The notes beneath the pieces were generated by a model. The model searched no databases, was not told the origin of the DNA, and worked only from the letters and a program-made list of their open reading frames with translations. Made by a program: the position numbers and the translations under genes. Source: Ruminococcus sp. (GTDB lineage Bacteria > Bacillota > Clostridia > Oscillospirales > Ruminococcaceae). From it: a stretch of 64,000 bases of DNA. The stretch is from contig JAKSQT010000004.1 of the NCBI GenBank assembly GCA_024403995.1, positions 1-64,000 on the forward strand, in the 5' to 3' direction. Below are positions 41,709 through 51,900 of this stretch, in pieces. Numbering within the stretch: the first letter of the stretch is position 1; each line of letters opens with the position of its first letter.

Positions 41709-43745
41709 ATGGCAGCAAATTTATTCAGTGAAATAGAAGATCTTAAAGGCGTTGGAAAGGCTCGTGGAGAAAAATACCGTAAACTCGGCATAAATTCGCC
41801 GTATGAGCTGATATATCACATTCCGAGGTCATATCTTGACTTCCGTGCATATGTCCCTGTCGTTCAGGCAGCCCTCAACGAATACAACGTCCTGAAACTC
41901 ACGATTTTCAGGAAACTTCCGCCCCAGCGCATAAAAGGCGGTCTTGTGATATGCAAGGCGGCAGCCTCCGACGGCATTGACGATATCCTTATCGTGGTAT
42001 ACAACAACGTCTATGCGTTTCAGGCGCTCAAAGAGGGCGGAACTTACTATATGTACGGCAAGGTCACAGGCAATTTCATGCGTAAGGAGATATCCGCACC
42101 TGTCTATATAAGCGATGAGGAAAAAGTGCTGATACAGCCTGTATATCCGCTTACACAGGGACTTTCCGCCAACATGGTACGAACAAATATGCGGCAGGCT
42201 CTTGAACTCATGAAAAATGAGCCGTTTGAGACTCTGCCCGATGAAATTCTCATGAAATACGGTCTGTGTCCGCTTATGCAGGCTTTGGAAAACATTCATT
42301 TTCCACAGAGTGAGGCGGCATCCGAGCTTGCAAGACAGCGGCTTTCCTTTGATGAACTGCTGAAGCTTCAGATAGGTATGTCGCTCATGAAGTCACGCAG
42401 CCGCCGCAGTACCGCATATAAAATGGACAAAAGCATCAGTATTGCGCCGTTTGCAGAAGGACTGCCGTTTGAGCTTACAGACGGTCAGAAAAATGCCGTA
42501 AGGGACATTATCGGAGATCTTTGCCGTGAAGTGCCGATGAACAGGCTTTTACAGGGCGATGTCGGCAGCGGAAAGACGGCAGCAGCAGCGGCAGCTTGTT
42601 ATTTTACGGCAAAAAACGGCGTACAGTCTGCACTTATGGCACCTACTGAAATTCTTGCATCCCAGCATTTCAGGACGCTTTCGGAATTTCTTGAACCGTT
42701 CGGCGTGAGCGTATGTCTGCTCACAGGCTCTACGACTGCGAAGAAAAAGGCTGAACTGCGTGAAAAAATAGCGGCAGGGGATATAGATGTCATAGTCGGC
42801 ACTCATGCGATAATCCAGAAGGATGTGGAGTATAAGGCGCTCGGACTTGTAATTACCGATGAACAGCACCGTTTCGGCGTGGCACAGAGGGCGGCTCTTG
42901 CGGAAAAGGGCGATGCGCCGCATAAACTGGTCATGTCGGCGACACCTATTCCAAGAACCCTTGCGCTTATAATTTACGGCGATCTTGATATTTCAGCAAT
43001 AACTCAGCTCCCGAAAGGACGAAAGCCTGTTCAGACCTATGCGGTCACGGGCAAACTGCGTCACAGGGCATTCGGTTTTGTCAGGGCAAGGCTGGACGAG
43101 GGACGGCAGGCTTATGTCGTATGCCCTATGATAGAGGACAGCGAAAGTGACCTGTTTGCAGTCAAGTCATACGCTGAAAATGCCGCACAGGGCGATCTGA
43201 AAGGCTATACGACTGCTTTGCTTCACGGCAGGATGAAGGCGGCTGAAAAGGAAAAGGTCATGAAGCAGTTCCGTGACGGAGAAATACAGGTTCTTATCTG
43301 TACGACAGTTGTCGAAGTCGGCGTGGATGTTCCGAATGCGGCAGTCATGGTGATAGAAAATGCCGAGAGATTCGGACTTTCTCAGCTCCATCAGCTTCGT
43401 GGACGAGTTGGACGTGGACAGTATGAAAGCTCATGTATACTCATAACCGACAATACTTCCGATGACTGCGTGAAGCGCATGAAGATAATGTCCTCGACCT
43501 CGGACGGCTTCAAAATATCAGAGGAGGACTTGAAAATGAGAGGTCCGGGTGATTTTTTCGGCAGCGCACAGCATGGTCTGCCGCCGCTGAAAATTGCCGA
43601 TATAGCGTGTAATATGGAGCTTATGAACAAAGCTCAGGAATGTGCAAAGGAGCTGCTTGAAAGTGATCCGACACTTAGTCTTCCGCAGCACCGAAGCCTG
43701 AAAATGGACGTTATGCGTCTTTTCAACAAGGAAATCATAGGATAA
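41709..43745 (+). CDS. recG: ATP-dependent DNA helicase RecG
   Basis: A 678-residue RecG, which reverses stalled replication forks and processes Holliday junctions. The N-terminal wedge/OB domain has FSEIEDLKGVGKARGEKYRKLGI; Walker A GDVGSGKT is at about 284-291, DEQHRFG at about 383-389, and the helicase C-motifs VVEVGVDVPNA and LRGRVGRGQYESSCIL follow. Length is normal. AAAGGAA precedes the ATG. Confidence 0.96.
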   Translation: MAANLFSEIEDLKGVGKARGEKYRKLGINSPYELIYHIPRSYLDFRAYVPVVQAALNEYNVLKLTIFRKLPPQRIKGGLVICKAAASDGIDDILIVVYNNVYAFQALKEGGTYYMYGKVTGNFMRKEISAPVYISDEEKVLIQPVYPLTQGLSANMVRTNMRQALELMKNEPFETLPDEILMKYGLCPLMQALENIHFPQSEAASELARQRLSFDELLKLQIGMSLMKSRSRRSTAYKMDKSISIAPFAEGLPFELTDGQKNAVRDIIGDLCREVPMNRLLQGDVGSGKTAAAAAACYFTAKNGVQSALMAPTEILASQHFRTLSEFLEPFGVSVCLLTGSTTAKKKAELREKIAAGDIDVIVGTHAIIQKDVEYKALGLVITDEQHRFGVAQRAALAEKGDAPHKLVMSATPIPRTLALIIYGDLDISAITQLPKGRKPVQTYAVTGKLRHRAFGFVRARLDEGRQAYVVCPMIEDSESDLFAVKSYAENAAQGDLKGYTTALLHGRMKAAEKEKVMKQFRDGEIQVLICTTVVEVGVDVPNAAVMVIENAERFGLSQLHQLRGRVGRGQYESSCILITDNTSDDCVKRMKIMSSTSDGFKISEEDLKMRGPGDFFGSAQHGLPPLKIADIACNMELMNKAQECAKELLESDPTLSLPQHRSLKMDVMRLFNKEIIG

Positions 43746-43746
43746 G

Positions 43747-43905
43747 AGCCTGTTCAGCATCTGTCAGCACACAGCTTTTCGGCAGATTTTGCTGATGACT
43801 ACGTTAAAATCACTTGAAATGCGAAAGCATTCCTGCATGATTTTTCCTTGTCGTCAACAAAATTATGCTCAAAAATCTGAATGCAGACAGATACTGAACA
43901 GGTTT
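43747..43905. repeat. Very long imperfect hairpin
   Basis: About 75-nt arms starting AGCCTGTTCAGCATCTGTC and ending GACAGATACTGAACAGGTTT pair through most of their length around a short loop (near GCGAAAGCATT). It lies between convergent recG and the VanY-like gene. Confidence 0.65.
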
Positions 43906-43906
43906 A

Positions 43907-43940
43907 AAAAAAGGGACAGCCGAAGCTGTCCTTTTTGTTT
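43907..43940. terminator. Bidirectional terminator
   Basis: GGACAGC-CGAA-GCTGTCC flanked by A-run and T-run, nearly the same as the terminator at 37588. Confidence 0.85.
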
Positions 43941-43941
43941 A

Positions 43942-45099
43942 TTATTCTGCATATTGTGAAGTAACGTTGTACAATTCCTCAAGGGTTGCATTTGCACCCA
44001 TAGCGTGTATCTGATTTGCAACGTCAGAGCCTACATAGCGGATATGCCACGGTTCGTATTTATATCCTGTAATAGCATCTTTTCCCAGTGGATATCGGAT
44101 AATGAAGCCGTATTCATAGCAGTGATTTTCAAGCCATATTGCCTCGGGAGTACCTGCGAATGAGTCATCGATAGTATTTACATCGAGAGCAAGACCTGTC
44201 TGATGCTCTGAAAATCCGGGACGTGCAGAGAATGTATCTGCTGCAGCCTGACCTGATTCGTTTACATAGTTGTTATAGATGCTCTGCTGAAGGTCATATG
44301 AGCGAAAGCCTGATGAAAGAAATATGTTGATGCCTTCCTTGGCAGCGGCACTTACAAGCTTATAGAACCATTCCTCACAGGTCGGGTCAAGACCGTTCGG
44401 GTTGTATGAGGAAGAAAGGGGGTATGACTTGTTTACAATAAGGGTATTGCCTTCATAGTGTGCCGTAGGATCGCTTATTTTTGCAGGTGCAGGTGCTGAC
44501 ATAGCAGTTGACTGCGGATCTGCTGTAAGACCGTTTGCGGTTGTTGTGGTAGTGGCATTCGGACTGCCGATTACAGTGATCTGGATCTGGACCTCCTGAG
44601 TCTGGTCACCGCCGTCTCTGAGTATGATCTGGCATGAACCCGGGGCAACAGCCTTGATATTGCCGTACTGGTCAACTGTAGCGATATTTTCGTCGCTTGA
44701 AGACCACATTTCGTTCCATTCACCTGAACCCTCCGGATGTTCGAGAACTCTTGGCATCTGAGTTTCGCCAACGGCAAATTCAAAGCTGTACTTATCAAGT
44801 TTGAAGTCGCTGTTGTTTACAGGCTCAGTCGTTGTAGGAACGGTTGTTACTATGATAGTTGTTGTTGGAACTGGCATTGTTGTCGTGACCGCAGTTGTGG
44901 TCGTTGTGGTTGTCTTGGATTTGCTGTCCTTTCCGCCCTTATTATCGGTTTTGGGCGAGCAGGCTTTGCAGGCAAGAATTACAAGAATGAGGACGAGAAG
45001 CGCAATGACAAGCAGAGCAACCAGTCGTCTTACCCTCATAGTTTGTCTGGAGACTTTTTTACGAGGGCGCTGTGCATCGTAATTTCTGTTATTATCCAT
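43942..45099 (-). CDS. D-Ala-D-Ala carboxypeptidase-type (VanY/M15B) with Ig-like domain
   Basis: A 385-residue exported protein. A basic cytoplasmic start is followed by one membrane anchor (LVALLVIALLVLILVILACKAC, about 25-47), a long Thr linker, a BIG2-type Ig-like domain (about 105-180, with ENIATVDQYGNIKAVAPGSCQI), and a C-terminal peptidase of the M15B/VanY type. The zinc and catalytic motifs are SEHQTGLALDVNT and EPWHIRYVG. It would trim the terminal D-Ala of peptidoglycan stems. ATG 45099 with AAAGGA is preferred to the longer frame. Confidence 0.88.
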   Translation of the reverse strand: MDNNRNYDAQRPRKKVSRQTMRVRRLVALLVIALLVLILVILACKACSPKTDNKGGKDSKSKTTTTTTTAVTTTMPVPTTTIIVTTVPTTTEPVNNSDFKLDKYSFEFAVGETQMPRVLEHPEGSGEWNEMWSSSDENIATVDQYGNIKAVAPGSCQIILRDGGDQTQEVQIQITVIGSPNATTTTTANGLTADPQSTAMSAPAPAKISDPTAHYEGNTLIVNKSYPLSSSYNPNGLDPTCEEWFYKLVSAAAKEGINIFLSSGFRSYDLQQSIYNNYVNESGQAAADTFSARPGFSEHQTGLALDVNTIDDSFAGTPEAIWLENHCYEYGFIIRYPLGKDAITGYKYEPWHIRYVGSDVANQIHAMGANATLEELYNVTSQYAE

Positions 45100-45423
45100 T
45101 TTTTTAATGGTCCTTTCATTATATATTGAACTGAAACAGTCGGAGAGCTGAAAAACAGCGCAGAACCGAACAATTTCAGGCATGGACATATAATTTTTAC
45201 AACATAATGCTGAAAAACACCTTGCTTTTATTATAACACAGCGGCAATGAAATGTCACGTATTTTCAGTTTATGCGCTGAAAATTTTACTACTTTGACAT
45301 ATAGACTGGTCAAAATTTGTCATTTTTTAACAAAGCATATATATGGGCATCTTAAAAAAACTTATAGGGAAATCAGATTTCATGACATAATATGAACAAA
45401 TTGTTAACAGACAGAAACTTGTA

Positions 45424-45452
45424 TTGAAATATGTTGTATTTTGTAGTATAAT
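45424..45452 (+). promoter_or_regulatory. Promoter of the TerD-domain gene
   Basis: TTGAAA (45424-45429) and TATAAT (45447-45452) with a 17-nt spacer. Confidence 0.7.
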
Positions 45453-45488
45453 ATATGTGTATAATTATTTTTCGGGGAGGGATCTAAT

Positions 45489-46958
45489 ATGTTCAATGAC
45501 TTTAATGGCATGGGCGGCGGCTTCAATGGCGGCGGCTTCAACGGCGGCTACATGGGCGGAGGCGGAATAAACGGCCTTGGCATGATGAATACGAATGCTT
45601 TCGGAGTACCGATGAATGTCAGAAATTGTTACGATTCAAACTCGCTTTATTCAGGATACGGGGCAATGAACACCCAGAATATCACGACATTTCTGATGCT
45701 TGAAGAAATGGAGCGAATGAGCAATCAGAACCGCAACAATTCAAACAATAACTATAATAACAACAATAACAATTATAACAATAATAATCAGCAGTACCAG
45801 AACAACGGATTTAACAATCAGCCCAACCGAAACAACGGTTTCAGCAATCAGCCGCAGAATAACGGCTTTAATAATCAGCAGAGCAATAATGGTGGATTTA
45901 TAAGCAGCGGCGGCGGACAGAACAACGGTTACAATAATAATCAGTATCAGAACAATCAGCCAAACCAGAATTACAACAATAACCAGAACAACGGCTACAA
46001 TAATAACAATCAGTATCAGAACAGTCAGCCGAACCAGAATTACAGCAATAACCAGAACAACGGCTACAATAACAACAATCAGTATCAGAACAATCAGCAG
46101 AACCAGAATTACAGCAATAACCAGAACAACGGCTACAATAACAACAATCAGCAGAACCAGAATTACAGCAATAACCAGAATAACGGCTACAATAATAACA
46201 ATCAGTATCAGAACAATCAACAGAACCGGAATTTCAACAACAGCAATAATCAGCCTGTCAACAGAAACGGCGGCTATGTACAGTCAAATCCACAGCCAAA
46301 CCGCATTGTTACCAATACTTCGGCACAGCCTTCGGCTCCACGTACTTCAGCTCCGACATCACAGCTCAAACCGCCTAAGCGCAAGCGTCCGGGAGTTGCA
46401 AATCCGGGAGCACCGCTTATGCGTGGTCAGAAAATAGCTATCACTTCAAACAAAGTCAAGATAGGTCTCGGCTGGGATATCGATGATGCACGCTGTGAAC
46501 TTGATGCCTCGGCGTTCATGCTCGGTGCAGATAATAAAATAGTGGGCGATGAATGGTTCATTTTCTATGGACAGGACACAAGCCCTGACAACAGCGTGAA
46601 ATATAAGGTTTTCGACATAATCACGGAATGTGAGGACGATGCCGAGGTCACCATCGACCTTGCGGCAGTAAGTCCGAATGTTGAAAAAATAGCCTTTGCC
46701 ATCACAATTTATGAGGCATCACAGAACAGACTTAATTTCGGAATGGTAAAAAATGTTTACGCAAGAATAATTGACAGCAATACCAATAAGGAAACAGCAA
46801 AATTCCAGCTTACAGAGTGTTATGACAATGTTACGGCTCTTGTTGTCGGCGAACTTTACCGCTATAAGGGAACATGGAAATTCAATGCGGTAGGTTCGGG
46901 CGTTGCAAGAGATCTCGCAGAATTCTGCGGTATGTACGGCGTTGTACTCACAGGCTGA
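45489..46958 (+). CDS. TerD-domain protein with prion-like Asn/Gln repeat
   Basis: A 489-residue protein in three parts. Residues 1-80 are Gly/Asn-rich (FNGGGFNGGYMGGGG). Residues 80-265 are an Asn/Gln/Tyr low-complexity repeat built from units like NQNYSNNQNNGYNNNN, and residues 310-489 form a TerD domain (KVKIGLGWDID, DDAEVTIDLAAVSPNVEKIAFAITIYEA, FQLTECYDNVTALVVGELYRY) with calcium-binding Asp residues. TerD proteins act in tellurite, phage and stress resistance. The repeat resembles prion-like assembly domains. GGGGAGGG precedes the ATG. An AIM24 gene follows 17 nt downstream. Confidence 0.85.
   Translation: MFNDFNGMGGGFNGGGFNGGYMGGGGINGLGMMNTNAFGVPMNVRNCYDSNSLYSGYGAMNTQNITTFLMLEEMERMSNQNRNNSNNNYNNNNNNYNNNNQQYQNNGFNNQPNRNNGFSNQPQNNGFNNQQSNNGGFISSGGGQNNGYNNNQYQNNQPNQNYNNNQNNGYNNNNQYQNSQPNQNYSNNQNNGYNNNNQYQNNQQNQNYSNNQNNGYNNNNQQNQNYSNNQNNGYNNNNQYQNNQQNRNFNNSNNQPVNRNGGYVQSNPQPNRIVTNTSAQPSAPRTSAPTSQLKPPKRKRPGVANPGAPLMRGQKIAITSNKVKIGLGWDIDDARCELDASAFMLGADNKIVGDEWFIFYGQDTSPDNSVKYKVFDIITECEDDAEVTIDLAAVSPNVEKIAFAITIYEASQNRLNFGMVKNVYARIIDSNTNKETAKFQLTECYDNVTALVVGELYRYKGTWKFNAVGSGVARDLAEFCGMYGVVLTG
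45735..46250 (+). repeat. Tandem Asn/Gln-coding repeats
   Basis: Imperfect tandem units of about 57 to 75 bp built of AACAACGGCTACAATAACAA, CAGTATCAGAACAATCAG and CAGAACCAGAATTACAGCAA. Unit number is likely to vary between strains by slippage. Confidence 0.8.
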
Positions 46959-46975
46959 CAGAAAGGAAGATAATT

Positions 46976-47710
46976 TTGATTAAATTTGAAACATTGAATG
47001 AGCTTTGCCTGATGGTTACCTGTGAAGGCGGCGGAGATTTCATATATACAAAAGCAGGTGCATTCATCGGCGGTGAATGCTACGGACCCAAAAACTTCAA
47101 GTTCACAAAGGTAATGCTCGGACCGGAGGAGAGTGCCGGACGTGCCTTTCTCGGACAGATGGCAAGACGTTTCACAGGCGAAAATCTTCCGCTTATGAAA
47201 GTAGATTTTTCGGGAGACAGCGTTACATACTATGCGAATAACCAGCAGCACGTCGTTGTATATAAGCTCCAGCAGGGCGAGACTATTTCGGTAGAAAGCG
47301 AAAATATACTTGCATTCACAAGAGACTGCAAATATAGTGTAAGATTTCTTGCACAGGGCGTAATTTCCCAGAAGGGACTTGCTACATCGACACTCACAGG
47401 CAACGGCCCGAATGCTTTTGCGGCACTCCTTGTTGACGGCAACCCGCTTGTGCTCAGCAATATCCAGAATGGTTCAACAATTGAAGCCGATCCTGATACT
47501 GTTGTATGCTGGATAGGTTCTGACCCTGAATTCAGAACTGATATTTCATGGAGAAACTTCATCGGTCAGAGTTCAGGTGAATCGTATATGTTTGAATGGG
47601 ATAGCCACAACACTGCAACTGTCATCATTCAGCCAAAGGAAAGACATTCAGGCGTTGATGTTACAATGGACGGCGCAAGAACAGGTGCCCGTCCGTCTCC
47701 ACGCTGGTAA
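46976..47710 (+). CDS. AIM24 family protein
   Basis: A 244-residue AIM24 (DUF124) protein, beta-rich: AFIGGECYGPKNFKF, GRAFLGQMARRFTGENLPLMKVDF, GDSVTYYANNQQHVVVYKLQQGETISVESENILAF, then SSGESYMFEWDSHNTATVIIQP. The family appears with TerD proteins in stress-related operons; its function is unclear. It starts at TTG with GGAAGAT before it. Co-transcription with the TerD gene is likely from the 17-nt gap. Confidence 0.8.
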   Translation: MIKFETLNELCLMVTCEGGGDFIYTKAGAFIGGECYGPKNFKFTKVMLGPEESAGRAFLGQMARRFTGENLPLMKVDFSGDSVTYYANNQQHVVVYKLQQGETISVESENILAFTRDCKYSVRFLAQGVISQKGLATSTLTGNGPNAFAALLVDGNPLVLSNIQNGSTIEADPDTVVCWIGSDPEFRTDISWRNFIGQSSGESYMFEWDSHNTATVIIQPKERHSGVDVTMDGARTGARPSPRW

Positions 47711-47724
47711 TCAAAAAAACTGCT

Positions 47725-47833
47725 TAACGGCGGTGCTCTTACAGAACTTCTGCTCTTTATCGGGGCAAACCTTTCTGTGGAAAGGTTCTTCCTCAATAAA
47801 AAGTACAAAGTTCCTGTAAGAGCACCGCCGTTA
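47725..47833. repeat. Long compound hairpin
   Basis: Arms TAACGGCGGTGCTCTTACAG and their complement (38 nt in all) enclose the core hairpin CAAACCTTTCTGTGGAAAGG. The same design, with different arm sequences, is found at 28236-28340 and 53633-53741. Confidence 0.75.
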
Positions 47834-47885
47834 GATGTATAATCCTCATTATACTGCGGATAATAGCAGAAAAGGAGGAATATAT

Positions 47886-48323
47886 ATGAATATTACACCA
47901 CAGATGTACAGCAGAATGAGCGAAAATGCTTCGCCGAAATCAAATTACAGGGTCAATATTGCAGCGGCATTTGCTGTGGGAGGGCTTATCTGTGTCACAG
48001 GTCAGCTCCTTCTGGATATGTTTGGCAGTCTTGGTTTTGACAAGACTACAGGCAGTGCATGGACATCAATAATACTGGTAGCCGCAAGTGCAGCTTGTAC
48101 GGGTTTTGGCTGGTATCAGAAACTTGCACGTCACGCAGGCGCAGGCACACTCGTCCCGATAACTGGATTTTCCAATGCCGTAAGCTCGTCAGCGATAGAG
48201 AGTCAGTCCGAAGGGCTTGTTCTTGGCGTGGGCGCAAAAATATTCACCATTGCAGGGCCGGTCATATTGTATGGCTGCTGTGCATCGGTGATATACGGCG
48301 TGATATATTTTCTGCTGCACTAA
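47886..48323 (+). CDS. spoVAC: Stage V sporulation protein AC-like
   Basis: A 145-residue SpoVAC, part of the mechanosensitive channel that moves dipicolinic acid in spores. ITPQMYSRM...SPKSNYRVNIAAAFAVGGLICVTGQLL, TLVPITGFSNAVSSSAIESQSEGLVLGVGAKIFTIAGPVILYG are typical. ATG 47886 follows AAAAGGAGGAA. It stands alone: spoVAD and spoVAE, normally directly after it, are absent. Confidence 0.9.
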   Translation: MNITPQMYSRMSENASPKSNYRVNIAAAFAVGGLICVTGQLLLDMFGSLGFDKTTGSAWTSIILVAASAACTGFGWYQKLARHAGAGTLVPITGFSNAVSSSAIESQSEGLVLGVGAKIFTIAGPVILYGCCASVIYGVIYFLLH

Positions 48324-48328
48324 AAGAA

Positions 48329-48356
48329 AAAAGCAGGGCGAAAACCCTGCTTAAAA
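48329..48356 (+). terminator. spoVAC terminator
   Basis: AAGCAGGG and CCCTGCTT arms with loop CGAAAA, 7 nt after the stop; a modest T-tract follows. Confidence 0.7.
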
Positions 48357-48844
48357 ATAGACAAACAAAAATAAATATGTGTAGAACAAAAGAAAGGAGA
48401 CAACAAAACGAGTGTAAATAATTCACTGATTATTTAACACTATGGCTATTATACATTATTTTTTCCAAAACGTCAAGCGTATTCGGGGAATTTTTCATTT
48501 TTTTGTGTCAATTCTGTGTGTATGCACAAGCTGATACTGTTGATTTACAGCAAATTGCACATCAATTTGTCACTTTTTGTCACCCATTCACTCCCTGACG
48601 TTCACCATTCACTCCCAAAATTATTATTTTTTTATCATTTTGCAGTTGTTTTGATTAATTTTTATCTTTTTTCATGTGATAATATACAAATGATGGGAAA
48701 CAAGACATAACATCATGCATAATGAACGGCAAGGTTAGTTGGCGGAGCAATATTGTAAAACAGTACAAATATTGCGCTTGTATATGAAATCTGCCACAAA
48801 ATGCGTAATTTGATAATTTTTTCACGGGTTTTTTTAAAAAGGTG
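48357..48844. other. AT-rich intergenic region, no gene seen
   Basis: Nearly 500 bp with no convincing frame. It holds two close copies of CATTCACTCCC (about 48585-48617) separated by 11 nt, and long T-rich tracts. No known RNA structure is recognised. Confidence 0.5.
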
Positions 48845-48873
48845 TTTACAAAAGATAGTTTTCGTGATATAAT
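48845..48873 (+). promoter_or_regulatory. PFOR promoter
   Basis: TTTACA (48845-48850) and TATAAT (48868-48873) with a 17-nt spacer, giving a leader of about 105 nt. Confidence 0.75.
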
Positions 48874-48983
48874 GTAGTTTGTAGTTATACAAGGTTGCCT
48901 TTATACCTGTTATAACCATTCGGCAGTCCCTCTTTTTCAGGAAGGCTTGCCTTAATATTTATACTTTAGGAGGTCATATTCCC

Positions 48984-51900
48984 ATGGCAATCAAAAGAAA
49001 AATGAAAACTATGGACGGTAACAATGCCGCTGCTTGGGTGTCATATCCTTTCACTGACGTTGCTGCTATCTATCCAATCACTCCTTCATCTGTTATGGCT
49101 GAGGTTACTGATACCTGGTCAGCTAAGGACAAGAAGAACCTTTTCGGTCAGCCTGTAACTGTTGCTGAAATGCAGTCAGAGGCTGGTGCTGCCGGTACTG
49201 TTCACGGCTCACTCTCTGCTGGTGCTCTCACAACTACATACACAGCTTCACAGGGACTTCTTCTCATGATCCCGAATATGTACAAGATCGCTGGTGAGCT
49301 TCTTCCTAACGTAATCCACGTTTCTGCAAGATGCGTATCATCACACGCTCTCAACATCTTTGGTGATCACTCAGATATCTATGCCTGCCGTCAGACCGGT
49401 TATGCTATGCTCTGTTCTTCCAACGCTCAGGAAGTTATGGATCTCGGTGCAGTAGCTCACCTTTCTACAATCAAGGGCAGAGTTCCTTTCCTCCACTTCT
49501 TCGATGGTTTCCGTACATCACACGAAATTCAGAAGATCGCTACATGGGACGATGAAACTCTCTACAGCCTCCTCGACAAGGATGCTGCTCAGTCATTCAG
49601 AGACAAGGCTCTCCATCCTGAAAGACCTGTTCTCCGTGGTTCAGCTCAGAACCCTGACATCTTCTTCCAGGCTCGTGAAGCTTGCAATAAGTACTATGAT
49701 GCAATTCCTGGTATCGTTGAGGACTACATGAACAAGGTAAATGAACTCATCGGTACAGATTATAAGCTCTTCAACTACTATGGTGCTGCTGATGCTGAAC
49801 ACATCATCATCGCTATGGGTTCTGTAAACGACACAATCGAAGAAACAATCGATTACCTCAACGCTAACGGCGGTAAGTACGGTCTCGTTAAGGTTCGTCT
49901 GTTCAGACCATTCGTTGCTGAAAAGCTCCTTGCTGTTATTCCTGACAGTGTCAAGAGAATCTCTGTTCTTGACAGAACTAAGGAACCTGGTTCAATCGGC
50001 GAGCCTCTCTACCTCGACGTTGTTGCAGCTCTCAAGGGCTCTAAGTTCAATGATATCCCTGTATTCACAGGCCGTTACGGTCTTGGTTCAAAGGACACTG
50101 TTCCTGCACAGATCGTTGCTGTATTCAAGAACTCAACAAAGGCAAGATTTACAATTGGTATCGAGGACGACGTTACAAATCTTTCACTTCCTCTCGAAGC
50201 TAACCCTGACTCAGCTCCTGCAGGCACAACAGCTTGTAAGTTCTGGGGACTTGGTTCAGACGGTACTGTTGGCGCTAACAAGAACTCCATCAAGATCATC
50301 GGCGACCACACAGACCTCTATGCACAGGCATATTTCGCTTATGACTCAAAGAAGTCAGGCGGTGTAACAATCTCACACCTCCGTTTTGGTAAGACACCAA
50401 TCAAGTCAACATACCTCATCAACAAGGCTGACTTCGTTGCTTGTCACAACCAGAGTTATATCGACAAGTACGATATGGTTTCAGACATCAAGCCGGGCGG
50501 TACATTCCTCCTCAACACAATCTGGAGCGTTGACGAGCTCGATGCTAACCTCCCAGGACAGGTTAAGAGATATATTGCTGAAAACAACATCAACTTCTAC
50601 ATCATCAACGGTGTAAAGCTTGGTGAAGAAACAGGCATGGGCACACGTATCAACACAATCCTCCAGTCTGCATTCTTCAAGCTTGCAAACATCATTCCTT
50701 TCGAGGATGCTCTCAAGTACATGAAGGACGCTGCTGAGGCTTCTTACAGCAAGAAGGGTCAGGACATTGTTGAAAAGAACTGGAACGCTATCGATGCTGG
50801 TCACCAGAACATCGTTAAGGTTGACGTTCCTGAGTCATGGAAGACTGCTGCTGATACTCAGATGGGTATGGCTGCTGTTTCATGCGACAACAAGACTCTC
50901 CAGGATTACGTAAACAACATTCAGATTCCTTGCAACGCTCAGAAGGGTGACAAGCTCCCGGTTTCTACATTCGTAGACATGGCTGACGGTACATTCCCAC
51001 AGGGCTCTGCTGCATTTGAAAAGCGTGGTATCGCTGTTAAGGTTCCTGCTTGGGATGCTTCAAAGTGTATCCAGTGTAACCAGTGTGCTTACGTTTGTCC
51101 GCACGCTGTAATCAGACCTGTTGCTCTTACAGAAGCTGAGGCTGCTGCTGCACCTGCTGCTATCAAGACAGCTGACTTCAAGCCAGCTCTCAATGGTCTC
51201 AAGTTCACAATGACAGTTTCTACACTTGACTGTACAGGATGCGGCGTTTGTGCAAACGTTTGTCCTGCTAAGGAGTCTGCTCTTACAATGGAGCCTATCG
51301 CTTCACAGATGGATCAGCAGGAAGTATTCAACTACTGCGTAAACATCGACAGCAAGGCAGAAGTTGCTGAAAAGTTCAAGGCTGACACAGTTAAGGGTTC
51401 ACAGTTCAGACAGCCATACCTCGAATTCTCAGGTGCTTGCGCTGGTTGTGGTGAAACTCCATACGCTAAGCTCGCTACACAGCTCTTCGGCGACAGAATG
51501 ATGATCGCTAACGCTACAGGCTGTTCTTCAATCTGGGGTGGTTCTGCTCCTTCAACTCCTTACACAGTTGATAAGAAAGGCAGAGGTCCTGCTTGGTCTA
51601 ACTCACTCTTCGAGGACAACGCTGAATTTGGTTACGGTATGTACCTTGCTCAGGAAACACTCAGAAAGAGAGTTACAGCTAAGGTTAAGGCTCTTGAAGA
51701 AAAGGCAGAAGGCGACGTTAAGGCTGCTATTGCTGAGTACTTTGAAACATACAACAACGGTGCTGCTAACAGCATCGCTACAGATAAGCTTGTTGCTGCT
51801 CTTGAAGCTTGCGGCTGCGATGATGCAAAGGCTATCCTTGCAGAAAAGGATTACCTCAGCAAGAAGTCACAGTGGATCTTCGGTGGTGACGGCTGGGCTT

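Noticed and set aside
45741..46220. 159-codon hydrophobic minus-strand frame (Ile/Val repeats)
   Set aside because: It is the mirror of the Asn/Gln repeat of the TerD gene; AAC/AAT codons read backward give Val/Ile. No ribosome site.
45733..46250. CRISPR-like regular repeats
   Set aside because: The periodic sequence is coding tandem repeat without spacers and with an intact frame.
48357..48844. Riboswitch or known RNA upstream of PFOR
   Set aside because: I could not find a recognisable conserved RNA motif; only AT-rich tracts and a short CATTCACTCCC repeat are visible.
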